The position numbers and the translations under genes are program-made. This document shows, in pieces, positions 46,201-61,200 of a stretch of 64,000 nt of DNA (position 1 is the first letter of the stretch; every line of letters begins with the position of its first letter). Source of the stretch: Bathymodiolus brooksi (taxonomy: Eukaryota; Mollusca; Bivalvia; Mytilida; Modiolidae); the NCBI GenBank assembly GCA_963680875.1, contig OY804578.1, forward strand, positions 99,291,689 to 99,355,688. The letters run 5' to 3'. The notes under the pieces were generated by a model. The model did not search any database. It saw only the letters and a program-made list of their open reading frames with translations, and was not told where the DNA came from.

Positions 46201-49200
46201 TATTAGCCTGTGAGCTATTTTCTCCTAGTATCTTTGATTTAACTATGTTCTGCTTTGGTGTTCAGCTCTGATTTCCAATAGATTTGATAGAGGACACTGT
46301 GAGGAACACTACAACAGTACCATCTCTATCAACCATGTGGTTTCTGTCTAAAAACATTGTTATTCAGCCAATGAAAACACATGACTGGTCCTATTCGCAA
46401 TGTTTCATTTCTGATTGACAAAAAAGAAATGGGAGAAAACCCTCCTAATAACTTTTCAACCAAGTTTTATTGGATTTATCCCAAAGGGTTAAAGAAGATT
46501 AATAGGTTCTTACACGAGTCCCTATTGAAGATTTGGGATTTCTTCCATGAGTGTGAAAAGACGCTGAATTTCTCTCACGAGTGGAAGAAATCCCAGATCT
46601 TCAATAAGGACGAGTGCAAGTACCTGTTTCTTCCGTTTCAACTTAAAAACAAAGCATGTCGATTTCATTCATTCATTCGCATGAAATCAGTTAAAATTCA
46701 GGTAAAATTGATATTTGAAGCTTTTTTAGATCTACTAAGACGACAATTTATATTACTACAGCAGTCGTAGAAACGGACTCCATTGATTATACTCGGCCGA
46801 TTTGATTGGCTGACAATGCCATGTAAGACAAGGTCATACGCAGCTGTCTTTATGGCTTGTCTTACATAGAAAACGCATCAAAACGGAAGAATGAAATGTT
46901 TTAATCAATAATGTTTCCTCAAATATCAATCATGGATCAAGACCCTAAATCAAACAACAAATACTAAACAAACAGATAAATCCATTTTGACAGATCCTTA
47001 TAAATTTAAAGAGCCACATACCATTACAAGATAACAATATCTATAACATGAAAGGAGTATATCATCATAGTCTACGAATGTTTATAGACAACTACCCACA
47101 ATATACAGTTGAGCCTGTCCATGTGGTCAACCTCTAATAGGCAGTCACTTGTGTTTAAAGGTCACCCTTTTTGTCCTATCATAGAAAATTTCATATTAAT
47201 TGAACCTCTTTTAAGAGGTCACCTGTCTTATAAGGCCACACTTTCTTTGTCTCAAATGTGACCTCTTAAGACAGGTTTGACTGTATACAGGTATTAAAAT
47301 ATATCTATGTGTGTACTGTAATTGTTCACAATACCTTTGGATGTGACAGTTTAAATCTGTATCCCTCGTCATAATCATCTTCATCACAAACAGTCCAATC
47401 TATTGGTAACTTTTTACCTGTAAAATATAGAATATTTTTTGTCTTGTTGCAGAATTAAATTTTATCCTTAGTTGGGTATGAGAGAATATATATTATTTAT
47501 AACTACATTTTTGTATCGAGAGTGAAATCTGGCAAAAAACTTGAATATAATTAGTCCAATTCTACATTCATGTCTTAATACAAATGGACATTTTTTTCAT
47601 CTTTTGTTCATATTATAAAAGGATTTTTCTTTATCATTTTTTTCTTATCTCAATATGATATCTGTATACATTCACTCTTTTTACATTGTTCATGTATTTT
47701 TCTAAATAAAACTCATCGTTGGTACCCCACACCTGATCATGCTTTGATTACTGGAGAGTAATCACCCATGGGTCAACCGACAAAGAAATACCTGTAGTCA
47801 TGTGATTGTTTTAAAACACATTGGTAAGTCCTGACGATTGTCTTCATAGCAATCCTCATATTCATGTGATTGTTTTAACACACATTGATCAGTCCCGATG
47901 ACTGTCTATAAAGAAAATCCAATCAAAGCTTTCAAATGTATCTAGATTAAGAAAGGAATTCATTGCAAATTATGGAAGCCACCATTGTTCTGTATATTTT
48001 TCTTCACCTCAAAGAAGGAGATTGGCAACTATTAATAGACATTTTTCAATGAAACAAGGATTTCTCTGCCAGTTGACTCATGGGAGACGAGTAGAGAGTA
48101 ATCAAAGCATGATCAGCAGTGGGTTACAAACGATGAATAAAACTAGGACTACTGAAACTCATTGATAAACTTTATTTATTATGTAGCCTTGGTGTAATAA
48201 ATGTAAACATTTTTACCTGGTTCTGACTCTGTTGGTTCAAATGACTGTAACATTGTATCTGTATTACTGACAATAATTTTATCTCCGAGCCCTGGGTTGA
48301 TAATCATCAATGTATGATCTCTGAAACATAACACAGATTTCAAATAAAGACAAGACATATACCAACACAGTGATTTTTAAAATTCCTTTCCATGTTGAGG
48401 TAAACATGATAAAAGTGATTGTTGATTAATGTCAAGTAAAAATGAGTGTGTCAATGATTGTTGTTTAATGCCAAGTGAATGATTTTTCAGCCATATCATG
48501 GCGATAACAAGCTATATTCCGATGAGATGACAATGATGTTTGCTTTGTACTAGACAAGCATGCTTTGTTGAATTTTTAAAATGCTAGCTCACTGAAACAA
48601 TAGTCTGTGGGTAGACATGTCGCTCCAATCAGAAACAATATCCTAATTCCAAGCCAACCAGTCTTTGCTCTCATTCCATAATGCTGCTTGCTTAGCAGAG
48701 AATCAGCAAATAGTAATATTATAGTCTTACGTTTGACCCGACCTGCGTTCAAACCCACGATCTTCCACAATCGAGGCGAGCATGTTAACCTTTACCCCAC
48801 CAATGTGGTACTCAAAATGAAAGTAGTTACTTAACATTTGAACAACTTCATCATTTTACGTAAATAGGCTAAAACTGCAGAAATCTAAAGGAATGCACAA
48901 GACTTGAAACAAATGCATTAGTATAATAATAATGCCTTATAAATAATATTAACATAAGCAACAAAAGTAAAATCTAAGCATAATTACATGGCAATTAATA
49001 CAAGACTAATAGCTGGGTTAGGGTTCCAGGCAATACTCTTTGGTGTACCGTTGACCTTCATTGTCTTTAAACATCGTCCTGTTAAAATCTCCCATAGTTT
49101 TATAGTCTGATCATCACAACCTGAAACATTTTAAATAGTTATTATCTACAAAATCCATCTATAGTATTATTTTCTCAAATATTAGATGTCCAAAATTGAG

Positions 49201-52200
49201 ATTACTTTACAGGAAGACAAGTTTTAACGAGTCATGGACTTAAAAATTATAAATCTAAGTTTGTCTCAAGACATGTTCCACTACGATTTGTGGTACTACA
49301 TTTTATGATTAGACATTTTACAGTCTGTATTTTCTGCACATTTTCCATCTTAGATCTAGATTTTTGCTTCAAAAGGGTATAAAAAGCTCTGGAAATTATA
49401 CATTGCAATATACAATTATTGCATTTATATGAGGTGAATATCAAAGGTTGTCAACCCGAGGGTAGCTGTTTTACTGAGGACTTTATCCCAAGGGAAAACA
49501 ACTTATCAAGGGTAGATAACTCATATACATTATAGATGTTTGGGTTGTCCACCAGGTTGTCTCCCTTGTCAGCAAATTTTCTGTAAAACATTCAAATTGT
49601 CTTTCTAGTTTTATATAGCAAAAAAAATATGTACGGTATAAAACCTGATCTGTTTGAAATATAGAGACAACCTCTCATAAATATCATTTTTGTTATCTGT
49701 TAGTAAGAAAGGTTAATAATGTAAATAAACGTGAGAGTGGTCGAGTGGTAAACTTTACTTCTGTTGATAAACGCTGCATCTGGGAATTTCTTGTTGTTTT
49801 GATATTATTTGATTTATCACAATTTTATTTTCCAGATGTGGGGTTATCAACAAGAAAACAAAATACAGGTGAAGTAATCTTACAAATACCGTCATCAATG
49901 TACCTGAGATAGTATATCACATAGATAATAGACCATACAAAATACAGGTGAAGTAATCTTACAAATACCGTCATCAATGTGCCTGAGATAGTATATCACA
50001 TAGATAATAGACCATACAAAATACAGGTGAAGTAATCTTACAAATACCGTCATCAATGTGCCTGAGATAGTATATCACATAGATAATAGACCATACAAAA
50101 TACAGGTGAAGTAATCTTACAAATACCTTCATCAATGTGCCTGAGATAGTATATCACATAGATAATAGACCATACAAAATACAGGTGAAGTAATCTTACA
50201 AATACCGTCATCAATGTGCCTGAGATAGTATATCACATAGATAATAGACCATACAAAATACAGGTGAAGTAATCTTACAAATACCGTCATCAATGTGCCT
50301 GAGATAGTATATCACATAGATAATAGACCATACAAAATACAGGTGAAGTAATCTTACAAATACCGTCATCAATGTGCCTGAGATAGTATATCACATAGAT
50401 AATAGACCATACAAAATACAGGTGAAGTAATCTTACAAATACCGTCATCAATGTGCCTGAGATAGTATATCACATAGATAATAGACCATACAAAATACAG
50501 GTGAAGTAATCTTACAAATACCGTCATCAATGTGCCCAAGATAGTATATCACATAGATAATAGACCATACAAAATACAGGTGAAGTAATCTTACAAATAC
50601 CGTCATCATTGTGCCTGAGATAGTATATCAATACAGGTGAAGTAATCTTACAAATACTGTCATCAATGTGCCTGAGATAGTATATCAATACAGGTGAAGT
50701 AATCTTACAAATACCGTCATCAATGTGCCTGAGATAGTATATCAATACAGGTGAAGTAATCTTACAAATACTGTCATCAATGTGCCTGAGATAGTATATC
50801 AATACAGGTGAAATAATCTTACAAATACCGTCATCAATGTGCCTGAGATAGTATATCAATACAGGTGAAGTAATCTTACAAATACCGTCATCAATGTGCC
50901 CGAGATAGTATATCGATACAGGTGAAGTAATCTTACAAATACCGTCATCATTGTGCCTGAGATAGTATATCAATACAGGTGAAGTAATCTTACAAATACC
51001 ATCATCAATGTGCCTGAGATAGTATATCAATACAGGTGAAGTAATCTTACAAATACCGTCATCAATGTGCCTGAGATAGTATATCAATACAGGTGAAGTA
51101 ATCTTACAAATACAGTCATCAATGTGCCTGAGATAGTATATCACATAGATAATAGGTGAAGTAATCTTACAAATACTGTCATCAATGTGCCTGAGATAGT
51201 ATATCACATAGATAATAGGTGAAGTAATCTTACAAATACCGTCATCATTGTACCTGAGATAGTATATCAATACAGGTGAAGTAATCTTACAAATACCGTC
51301 ATCAATGTGCCTGAGATAGTATATCAATACAGGTGAAGTAATTTTACAAATACTGTCATCAATGTGCCTGAGATAGTATATCAATACAGGTGAAGTAATC
51401 TTACAAATACCGTCATCAATGTGCCTGAGATAGTATATCAATACAGGTGAAGTAATCTTACAAATACCGTCATCAATGTGTCTGAGATAGTATATCAATA
51501 CAGGTGAAGTAATCTTACAAATACCGTCATCAATGTGCCTGAGATAGTATATTAATACAGGTGAAGTAATCTTACAAATACCGTCATCAATGTGTCTGAG
51601 ATAGTATATCAATACAGGTGAAGTAATCTTACAAATACCGTTATCAATGTGCCCGAAATAGTATATCACATAGATAATAGACCATACAAACAAAATACAG
51701 GTGAAGTAATCTTACAAATACCGTCATCAATGTGCCCGAGATAGTATATCACATAGATAATAGACCATACAAAATACAGGTGAAGTAATCTTACAAATAC
51801 CGTCATCAATGTGCCCGAGATAGTATATCACATAGATAATAGACCATACAAAATACAGGTGAAGTAATCTTACAAATACCGTCATCAATGTGCCTGAGAT
51901 AGTATATCAATACAGGTGAAGTAATCTTACAAATACCATCATCAATGTGCCTGAGATAGTATATCACATAGATAATAGACCATACAAACAAAATACAGGT
52001 GAAGTAATCTTACAAATACCGTCATCAATGTGCCTGATATAGTATATCACATAGATAATAGACCATACAAAATACAGGTGAAGTAATCTTACAAATACCG
52101 TCATCAATGTGCCCGAGATAGTATATCACATAGATAATAGACCATACAAAATACAGGTGAAGTAATCTTACAAATATCGTCATCAATGTGCCTGAGATAG

Positions 52201-55200
52201 TATATCAATACAGGTGAAGTAATCTTACAAATAGAGTCATCAATGTGCCCGAGATAGTATATCACATAGATAATAGGTGAAGTAATCTTACAAATACCGT
52301 CATCAATGTGCCCGAGATAGTATATCACATAGATAATAGACCATACAAAATTCAGGTGAAGTAATCTTACAAATACCGTCATCAATGTGCCCAAGATAGT
52401 ATATCACATAGATAATAGACCATACAAAATACAGGTGAAGTAATCTTACAAATACCGTCATCAATGTGCCTGAGATAGTATATCAATACAGGTGAAGTAA
52501 TCTTACAAATAGAGTCATCAATGTGCCTGAGATAGTATATCACATAGATAATAGGTGAAGTAATCTTACAAATACCGTCATAAATGTGCCTGAGATAGTA
52601 TATCACATAGATAATAGACCATACAAAATACAGGTGAAGTAATCTTACAAATACCATCATCAATGTGCCTGAGATAGTATATCAATACAGGTGAAGTAAT
52701 TTTACAAATACAGTCATCAATGTGCCTGAGATAGTATATCACATAGATAATAGGTGAAGTAATCTTACAAATACTGTCATCAATGTGCCTGAGATAGTAT
52801 ATCACATAGATAATAGGTGAAGTAATCTTACAAATACCGTCATCAATGTGCCTGAGATAGTATATCAATACAGGTGAAGTAATCTTAGAAATACAGTCAT
52901 CAATGTGCCTGAGATAGTATATCACATAGATAATAGGTGAAGTAATCTTACAAATACCATCATCAATGTGCCCGAGATAGTATATCACATAGATAATAGA
53001 CCATACAAAATACAGGTGAAGTAATCTTACAAATACCGTCATCAATGTGCCCGAGATAGTATATCACATAGATAATAGACCATACAAACCTGAGACAAGC
53101 CACTGTCCTGTTGGATCTACTGCTATACATCTGATGATGTCAGTGTGACCTTTATATATCTGTAAGAGAATCAAAATAATCATTATCTCTTACAAGAACT
53201 AAAGACAGAAATAAAGATGTAACAGACAAAATCATCATTTCTAAGTCTTATAATCATTTAGAGCATTCAATATGAATTTATGGTATACACCAATGTTATT
53301 ATTGGGGTCTTCGTGGTCATGATCTTATGGTAGTTGGACTTACAATAAACTGTGCAATCGGTGCCTATCACCACTAACGTTGTGAGTTCCAATCCCGCTA
53401 ATGGTGAGCTGTATTCGATACATTATGACGTTTGTCAGAGATTTGCAACAGGTTGGTGGTTTTCTCTGGTTTCCTCCACCAATAAACTGATCTCCACAAT
53501 ATAACTAAAATATTATTGAAAGTGGCATTAAACACCATAACCCTAACCCTTAATTGATTCTGTAGTAAAGTAATATAAACAGTATTTTAAATTTTTACTT
53601 TATGGTCATTATGATTATGACCCAGCCTCATAGGGGCTGTGGTGGTTGTGATTGTATGGTAGTTGGATTTACAACTACTTGTTCAATCAGTGCCTATCAC
53701 TACTAAAGTTGTAAGTTTGAACCCTGTTCATGACTGGGTGTACTCCATACAACATTATGTGATAAAGTTTGTCACTGACTTGCAGCATGTCAGTGGTTTT
53801 CTCCGGGTACTCTGGTTTCCTCCACCAATAAAACTAATCGCCACGAAATAACTGAAATATATTTGAAAGTGGCATTAAGCACCATAATCCTAAACCTAAC
53901 CTTATTGTGTCACCCAATCAAGAGTTCCATTTTCTGAACAGTTTTAAAATAATATTCCAACATTCTTACTAGTATTTCATTTGTTTATAATTCACCAAAG
54001 GGAATAAACACAATCACATTTTTGCTAATAAAGTCTTGAGACACTACGCTCTTTTCAGCGACATGTGTTCTTTCAATACAGATTGATTAATCCTTAACAA
54101 TTTGACTTCTATAGATAATAAAGAGCTATGACATTTGATGGAAGACTCACAAAAGAGTGAGAGGTCCTCCAAGACATGTCCACTGTATGTTGCATGTTCA
54201 ATTTACTGTAGTCTTAAAAATATTTTTGAAATCTTTAAATCCCTGTAATACAGTGGCTGGATTACACTTCAAATTCTACCTGTGTACCTGTTTGAAACAT
54301 ATACAGTCAAACTTGTCTTAGCGACCCCCTCTATATAACGACTTCCTTTGTTAGCCGACCTTATTTATTCCTCCCCAGCGTTTTCCTGTGCATTCGACGT
54401 TTATATAACGACACACTGTCTAACGCGACTAACGACAGTGTTCTTTGGGTAAAAATCCTTCATATAACGACTATTAGAGGATTATTATCAAACCGGAAGT
54501 TAGATAATAAATAAACAAACACTGTCCCGACTTTGGAAAAATGTCCGTTTTGCCCAGCTGATGCAACGATTGTTGCCATTATCCCTCTAGCTGATATACA
54601 ACATCTCACTCCAAAGTCCATACCTGTTACTAGTTCATAATAACAGATTTTTCATATTAAATGAAGTCACGATTAGCGTTATTGTGTAAGACCGCCATTT
54701 TTTTTTACAGGTAAGTTGTTCACGTGATGATTTATTATTGTTGTTTTGGTTTATTTGGGTTTATTTCTTATTTATAATTAAATATTTAAAATTGTTTATT
54801 ATAGAAAATACCGTTTTAATCTTTCAGTTTTATAAATAAATAATCGTGATTTTGAAAATTATTATATGAAGTACTGGTTTCCAGCATATATTTCTGTCAA
54901 CATTCGTTTAGCGTGCAGTAACAGATCAAGGTAAACACATGCTGATTGTGTGATTAGGATATTTATAGCTTTTGGCGAGTGATTGAAGTTTGAAAACGTT
55001 TTGTCTGGAAATTTCATTTTTCTAATCATAATGATTAATTCTAATTAGGATAACTATTAAGATAACAATAGCTGTTGAAAGAAAGTAAAAAACTCGATCA
55101 TTTAATATTCTTTTTTTTTAATTTCACCCACAAAGGATGGAAATATTTAACGATAATTGAACATATTTTCTTATTTCATTATACCTTTTTCTTGCTAGAA

Positions 55201-58200
55201 TTTAAGCTTTATTCATGCATTTGTCCTCCACACGAACGGGTTACAAGTTGATGCGGATTATATACCCGAACTAGGTTTTTCCTCTCGAGATCTTGGGAGC
55301 AAATATCACAACCTCTATTCAACGACCCCCTGTCTTATGTGACCTTTTTTCAGAACTCCCTTCAATGGTCGCTATAGACAAGTTTGACTGTATTTGACAA
55401 TCTAAACACCTATCCATCTACCTTCTAATATTTGATGGACCCATCAAACATGATTGACGACGCTCTAAGAATGTCAAACTTGTGTTTGAAACAGGTGCAC
55501 AGGTAAAGATTGAAGCAAATTTGAAGAAAAGATTTGACCATGTAAACACACTTTAAGACATGTAATTCAATTGCTTATCTGAGTAGAAGAGATGTTAGAA
55601 CTTACAATGGCTAGTTGTGTCGGGAAAGGCTGTAAATCTTTAGGTTTTGGTAACTTAGGTATCAGATCCTCTGGATTAATATTCATCTGTGTGATAAAAA
55701 AAGAAAATAACAGTTTTAAGACAAACTTATAAAAAAAAAATAGGCAATAACAAAAAAATTCTAAAATATACACACTTTATCATGATTGAATTTTGACTAA
55801 ATAATACAAAATCTTTTTAAATTAAAATTCACTGTTAACTGGCTGTTGTTGAAATTTAAATCAATTCTGGCTTATAGTATAGAAGAATGGCAGCCATCTT
55901 TGTTTGGAGGAAGGCTGTTCGAGAAATTTTGCAAAGGCAATCATCAAAATCTAAGGTTCATTTGAGAAAAGTTTGCTTTATATATTTTTCAACAGAAGAT
56001 CAGAGACAAAAAGTCCTCATTCTGCATGGCTATAAAATTGAAACTCAATTTATCAAAAAAGGGGTCACTGTGGTCGTGATTGTATTGTAGTTGGATTTAC
56101 AACTACATGTACCCATCACCACTAAAGTTGTGAGTTCGAACCTCGTTCATGGCGAGGTGTACTCAATACAACATTATGTGATAAAGTTTGCCAGTGACTT
56201 GCGACAGCTCAGTGGTTTTCTCTAGTTTCCTCCACCAATAAATCTGACCGCCACAATATAACTAAAATATTGTTGAAAGTGGAGTTAAACACCATCTAGA
56301 TATTTAATGTCTAGCTCCTCTGGACACTGTTTGTTTGTATATCATGTATGTCAATATCTTACCCTTGTCTTCTGCTGTCTTGGACAAAGATATAAATCTA
56401 AACATCTCTCAAATCTTTCATTGACAAATCGTGAATAGCCTGGAACTAATCTTAAACTGGAATATTTCTGTGGAATAAAATTCATTCTTCTTTCTTCCGG
56501 TTCTTGGGACAGCCATTTTTCTTCCTAAAATAAGATACAATAGTTCACCCACTATTATCATATTTAGCAGTAGCTTGCAAGTCTTCATGTTTTTTTCAAG
56601 ATTGGAATTGTGCATCGGCGAATATTAATTCTTCCCATGTAGGCCATAATTATTAACCAATCCATAATTAGAGACAAAAAGGATTTGAAAATGAAAAAGG
56701 GACGCTTAGACAAATTTGGTTCAACGTGCTTTGATAATTTTGGAATCTTTACTTTCATATAATTTAGACTTTCTAAACTTCTTACATCAATCAGCACTGC
56801 ACGAAATGATTGAAACATGCAAGAGTATGCAAATTCATTGAGATGTGAAATAAATGACAAAGTCTTACCTCTTCCTTGGTAAACAGATATTCTGGTGGTG
56901 GATTGTATGATTCTGCATGTCCTGGTAGAGGTGCCCTGGGGGCAGGGATGTGTGCCCTGTATCGTCTAGTTGCCTCAGACTGAAAAATATTGATGACAAA
57001 AAGATGCTTAATCTGTATTATAATTAGATAAGAATTAAAAGTTTTCTGCATATTAAATATTAACCTTTCGCTTATAAATCTTTAACTTTATTTTGCATAT
57101 ATAATACTCGAAATAAACCTTTGTCCCATAACTCTGCATCATTAATGGGCAGATAACTATCCATATAAATCTTTGTACTTTAGTTTATAGGCCCTGTCTC
57201 CTTAATGGGCAGATAACTCCATATACATTTTTGTACTTTAGCTAATAGGTCTGTATCCTTAATGGGCAGATAACTAACTCTCCATATAAAACTTTGTGGC
57301 ATGCTGTGACCTTAATGGGCAGATAATTAACTCTCCATATAAAACTTTGTGGCATGCTGTGACCTTAATGGGCAGATAACTAACTCTCCATATAAATCTT
57401 TGTGACATGCTGTGACCTTAATGGGCAGATAACTAACTCTCCATATAAATCTTTGTGGCATGCTGTAACCTTAATGGGCAGATAACTAACTCTCCATATA
57501 AATCTGTGTGACATGCTGTGACCTTATTGGGCAGATAACTAACTCTCCATATAAATCTTTGTGGCATGCTGTAACCTTAATGGGCAGATAACTAAATCTC
57601 CATATAAATCTTTATGACATGCTGTGACCTTAATGGGCCAATAACTAACTCTCCATATAAATCTTTGTGGCATGCTGTAACCTTAATGGGCAGATAACTA
57701 ACTCTCCATATAAATCTTTGTGGCATGCTGTAACCTTAATGGGCAGATAACTAACTCTCCATATAAATCTTTGTGGCATGCTGTAACCTTAATGGGCAGA
57801 TAACTAACTCTCCATATAAATCTTTGTGGTATGCTGTAACCTTAATGGGCAGATAACTAACTCTCCATATAAATCTTTGTGGCATGCTGTAACCTTAATG
57901 GGCAGATAACTAACTCTCCATATAAATCTTTGTGGGGCATGCTGTAACCTTAATGGGCAGATAACTAACTCTCCATATAAATCTTTGTGGCATGCTGTAA
58001 CCTTAATGGGCAGATAACTAACTCTCCATATAAATCTTTGTGGCATGCTGTAACCTTAATGGGCAGATAACTAACTCTCCATATAAATCTTTGTGGCATG
58101 CTGTAACCTTAATGGGCAGATAACTAACTCTCCATATAAATCTTTGTGGCATGCTGTAACCTTAATGGGCAGATAACTAACTCTCCATATAAATCTTTGT

Positions 58201-61200
58201 GGCATGCTGTAACCTTAATGGGCAGATAACTAACTCTCCATATAAATCTTTGTGGCATGCTGTAACCTTAATGGGCAGATAACTAACTCTCCATATAAAT
58301 CTTTGTGGGGCATGCTGTAACCTTAATGGGCTGATAACTTTATATAAATTTCTATCTTTGTACTATAGTTTATAGACATGAACCCTTAATCAGCAGACAA
58401 CTCGATATAAATCTTTGTGCCCTTAATGGGCATATAAGTCTTACCTCTTCTTCATCTTTCCATAACATGTAATATTTCTGTTCATCTTCTTTATTTTCTT
58501 TCTTATCTGTACTTCTTTTCATCCAACCCATCTTTATAGCATGTACCATTTGTCCCACCTAAAATTTTTTTGTGAAATTGTGAAAGACTCAAAAAATATT
58601 TTAATAGTACCGGTAGTAAAAATGTATACATCTAATTCAGTGTGCACGACAATTTTCTGAAATAACCTACATCATGTACGCTCATAGTTGAAAAACTGGA
58701 AAACCAAATAATCTGAAAGTCATTGGCAGCAAGTAAACCAAAAGGCATAAACAGGCTAGCCGAAATAAGCTGAGTGTACCTATGCCTGAGGGAAATTGAT
58801 CCTAGTTTGATTAAATTACATAATTTAGGAGCTGTTTAAATTTCCAACAGAAATTTATCTAATAAACCATGTTAGTGCCAAAAGCACTGACTACTGAGAA
58901 GATGATGCCATCAGGGACTAATAGTCAACCAGTAGTCTATGTGGTGTTCTACTTCAGGTAGTGACCAGGCTGATAACCTAGTAAATTCTAGCTCAATAAA
59001 TGTGTTAGCCCTATAAATCATTATTTTGAGCACAAAGAAGACAGAGAAATTAATTTGGATTGGACAACTTAAAAATGATCATTTAATTTATCAAATGAAA
59101 ATTAAGTGTAATAAGCAAAAATCAGACAGTACTCATAGTAAAACTTTCTTAGAAAAGATACAGATTTAACTTTACAGTTGAATGTTATCAGAAAGAAAGA
59201 AATATAGACATATATTATGATTCTGATAAATGTGGCTTCAGATTTTTAAAAATGAAGCGTAAGTAAGAATTATCTCCCTTCTCTTGATTTCTTTTACATT
59301 CTTTGTAAATAATCTACAGTTGAATATTTCAGAAGAAAAGTATTTTAATGATTCTGATGCATCTGATGAGTGAAGACTATAATGTGGCTTCAAAATGTTT
59401 AAAATGAACCATAAATAAGAATTATCTCTCCTCTCTAGATTTTTTTCCACGTATGCTATTATTATCCCAAAAAAACTTTCAAGAGTCTAGAGGTTCCGTA
59501 GATTAAACACAATTTTGAGAAAAACATGTTATTAAGCATATCATTATAATTTGCTAGATACTAATATAGTTTTACCTTCAACTTTTCCCACTTAGATGGT
59601 ATAAAACTACGCTTGTCTGCTGGTCTGTTGGTCACTGGATGTATCATTGTGTCATGTGTAAAAAAGTCTATCCATGGCTACAATTGAAAAAAAATTAATA
59701 TTAGTATTGTCTTAGTGACCAATCTTATTATTGTGTCATTAACTACAACCTACAAAGCCACCTGTCTGGCAGGTCTGCTACGGTACGACTCAACTGTCGA
59801 CAAATGTAGTAATTATTGAAAATAGCTACGATACGACTCAACTGTCGACAAATGTAGTAATTATTGAAAATATCTCCTGAGTCTTTTAAAGGATGAATAA
59901 TTTTTTTTCTGTATGCTGTAAAATCCAGGGATCTAATATAACAAGATCTACATGACATACATTGCCTGTCAATATTTATTGTGCACAACATTATGTGATA
60001 AAGTTTGTCAGTGACTTGCGGCAGGTCTGTGGTTTTCTCCGGATCCTCTGGTTTCCTCCACCAATAAAACTGACCACCACAATATAACTGAAATATTGTT
60101 GAAAGTGGCACTAAACACCATGAAACAAACAAACAAATCAATATGTATAATACATGTACTACATGTACAAATGTATGTCAAACTTTTAATTGAGAATTTG
60201 TGATTACTTAATAAGAATATAAACTTTGATTCAGCTAAAAGACACTAATTTGTGATTTTTCCAACAATAGACCATTTGCCAATTCCCGACTTGATTCTAA
60301 AATTATACACTTTTAACATTTTATTATTTGAGTTATTTCCCTTACAGAGGACAAACTGGTTCCCGTTCAATGCAAGAGCAATAGAAAGGATTAAGAATTT
60401 GAGTATAATTTTCTTAAAATTTATAGATAATTGAACCTTGTAAAATTATAGAAGTTAACTTTATAGCAAATAAAAAATTCACAAGTTGTTACAACATTTA
60501 AATTTTATACAGAGTATGAGCAAAATATATGTCATTTTGGTTGAATATTACATGAAATTGACACTTTTGTCCACCTCAAAGGGAAGCAACTACTACAAAC
60601 ATGTGGAAAAAACGTATAATTTTAGAATCAAGTCGGAAACTGGCAAATCAACTATTTATCAAGCTCTTTTTTCATGGCTTAATTATAAATCATTTCTGGA
60701 CAAAATATGTTAACTTTTTTTATAAATTATTGAGTAATCTCCCTTTACTATGATGAACACACTGACAAAAAATTTAAATTGAACTATACCCAATTTCAAA
60801 AACAGAGGTAAAAAAAATTTCCAAAAACACTAATTATTGCACCTCATAAGTTTCCTGTGAGCCACCTGGTGTTCTCTGTAACATTAGATTCTCTATCAGA
60901 TTCAGATCCTCCTTTGCCAATTTAACATTTTGTCCTGTCATTTTATTAGTAACAGTTCTCCTGAAAAATACAATATATATTTTCATTTATGATAAATATT
61001 AAACAAATACGTCCCTATGGAAAGCACTTGGGCATAGATAAAGTACCAACTACAATCAATTGTATGTAATACAATATCCCTCTTATAAGGCCACTCCCAC
61101 CAAAGGCCATCCCTCTTATCCTACCACATTTCAGAACAATTGAGATAGTAAAATATTTCTAAACTGTCCCCACATGAGAGACCACCCCTCTTATATGACC

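Larger units (their letters stand above)
37290..53159 (-). other. BOP1: BOP1 exons coding the WD40 propeller
   Basis: Ten exons code the C-terminal seven-bladed propeller. Blade landmarks in order: [20 protein letters not shown] (exon 9), [19 protein letters not shown] (exon 10), [11 protein letters not shown] (exon 11), [20 protein letters not shown] with [10 protein letters not shown] (exon 13), [18 protein letters not shown] (exon 14), [18 protein letters not shown] (exon 15), [19 protein letters not shown] (exon 16), [20 protein letters not shown] with VIVCHGMVY (exon 17), and [14 protein letters not shown] with [16 protein letters not shown] (exon 18). All agree with known BOP1 blades. 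Confidence 0.93.

Noticed and set aside
46381..46770. 129-codon plus-strand frame as a small gene
   Set aside because: Most of it reads the two arms of a palindrome, it lies antisense in a BOP1 intron, and no domain is visible.
50527..53045. Long minus-strand open frames (388, 155 and shorter codons) with 19-residue repeats
   Set aside because: They only read the 57-bp and related units of the intron 9 minisatellite; the periodicity keeps the frame open and they lie inside BOP1 intron 9.
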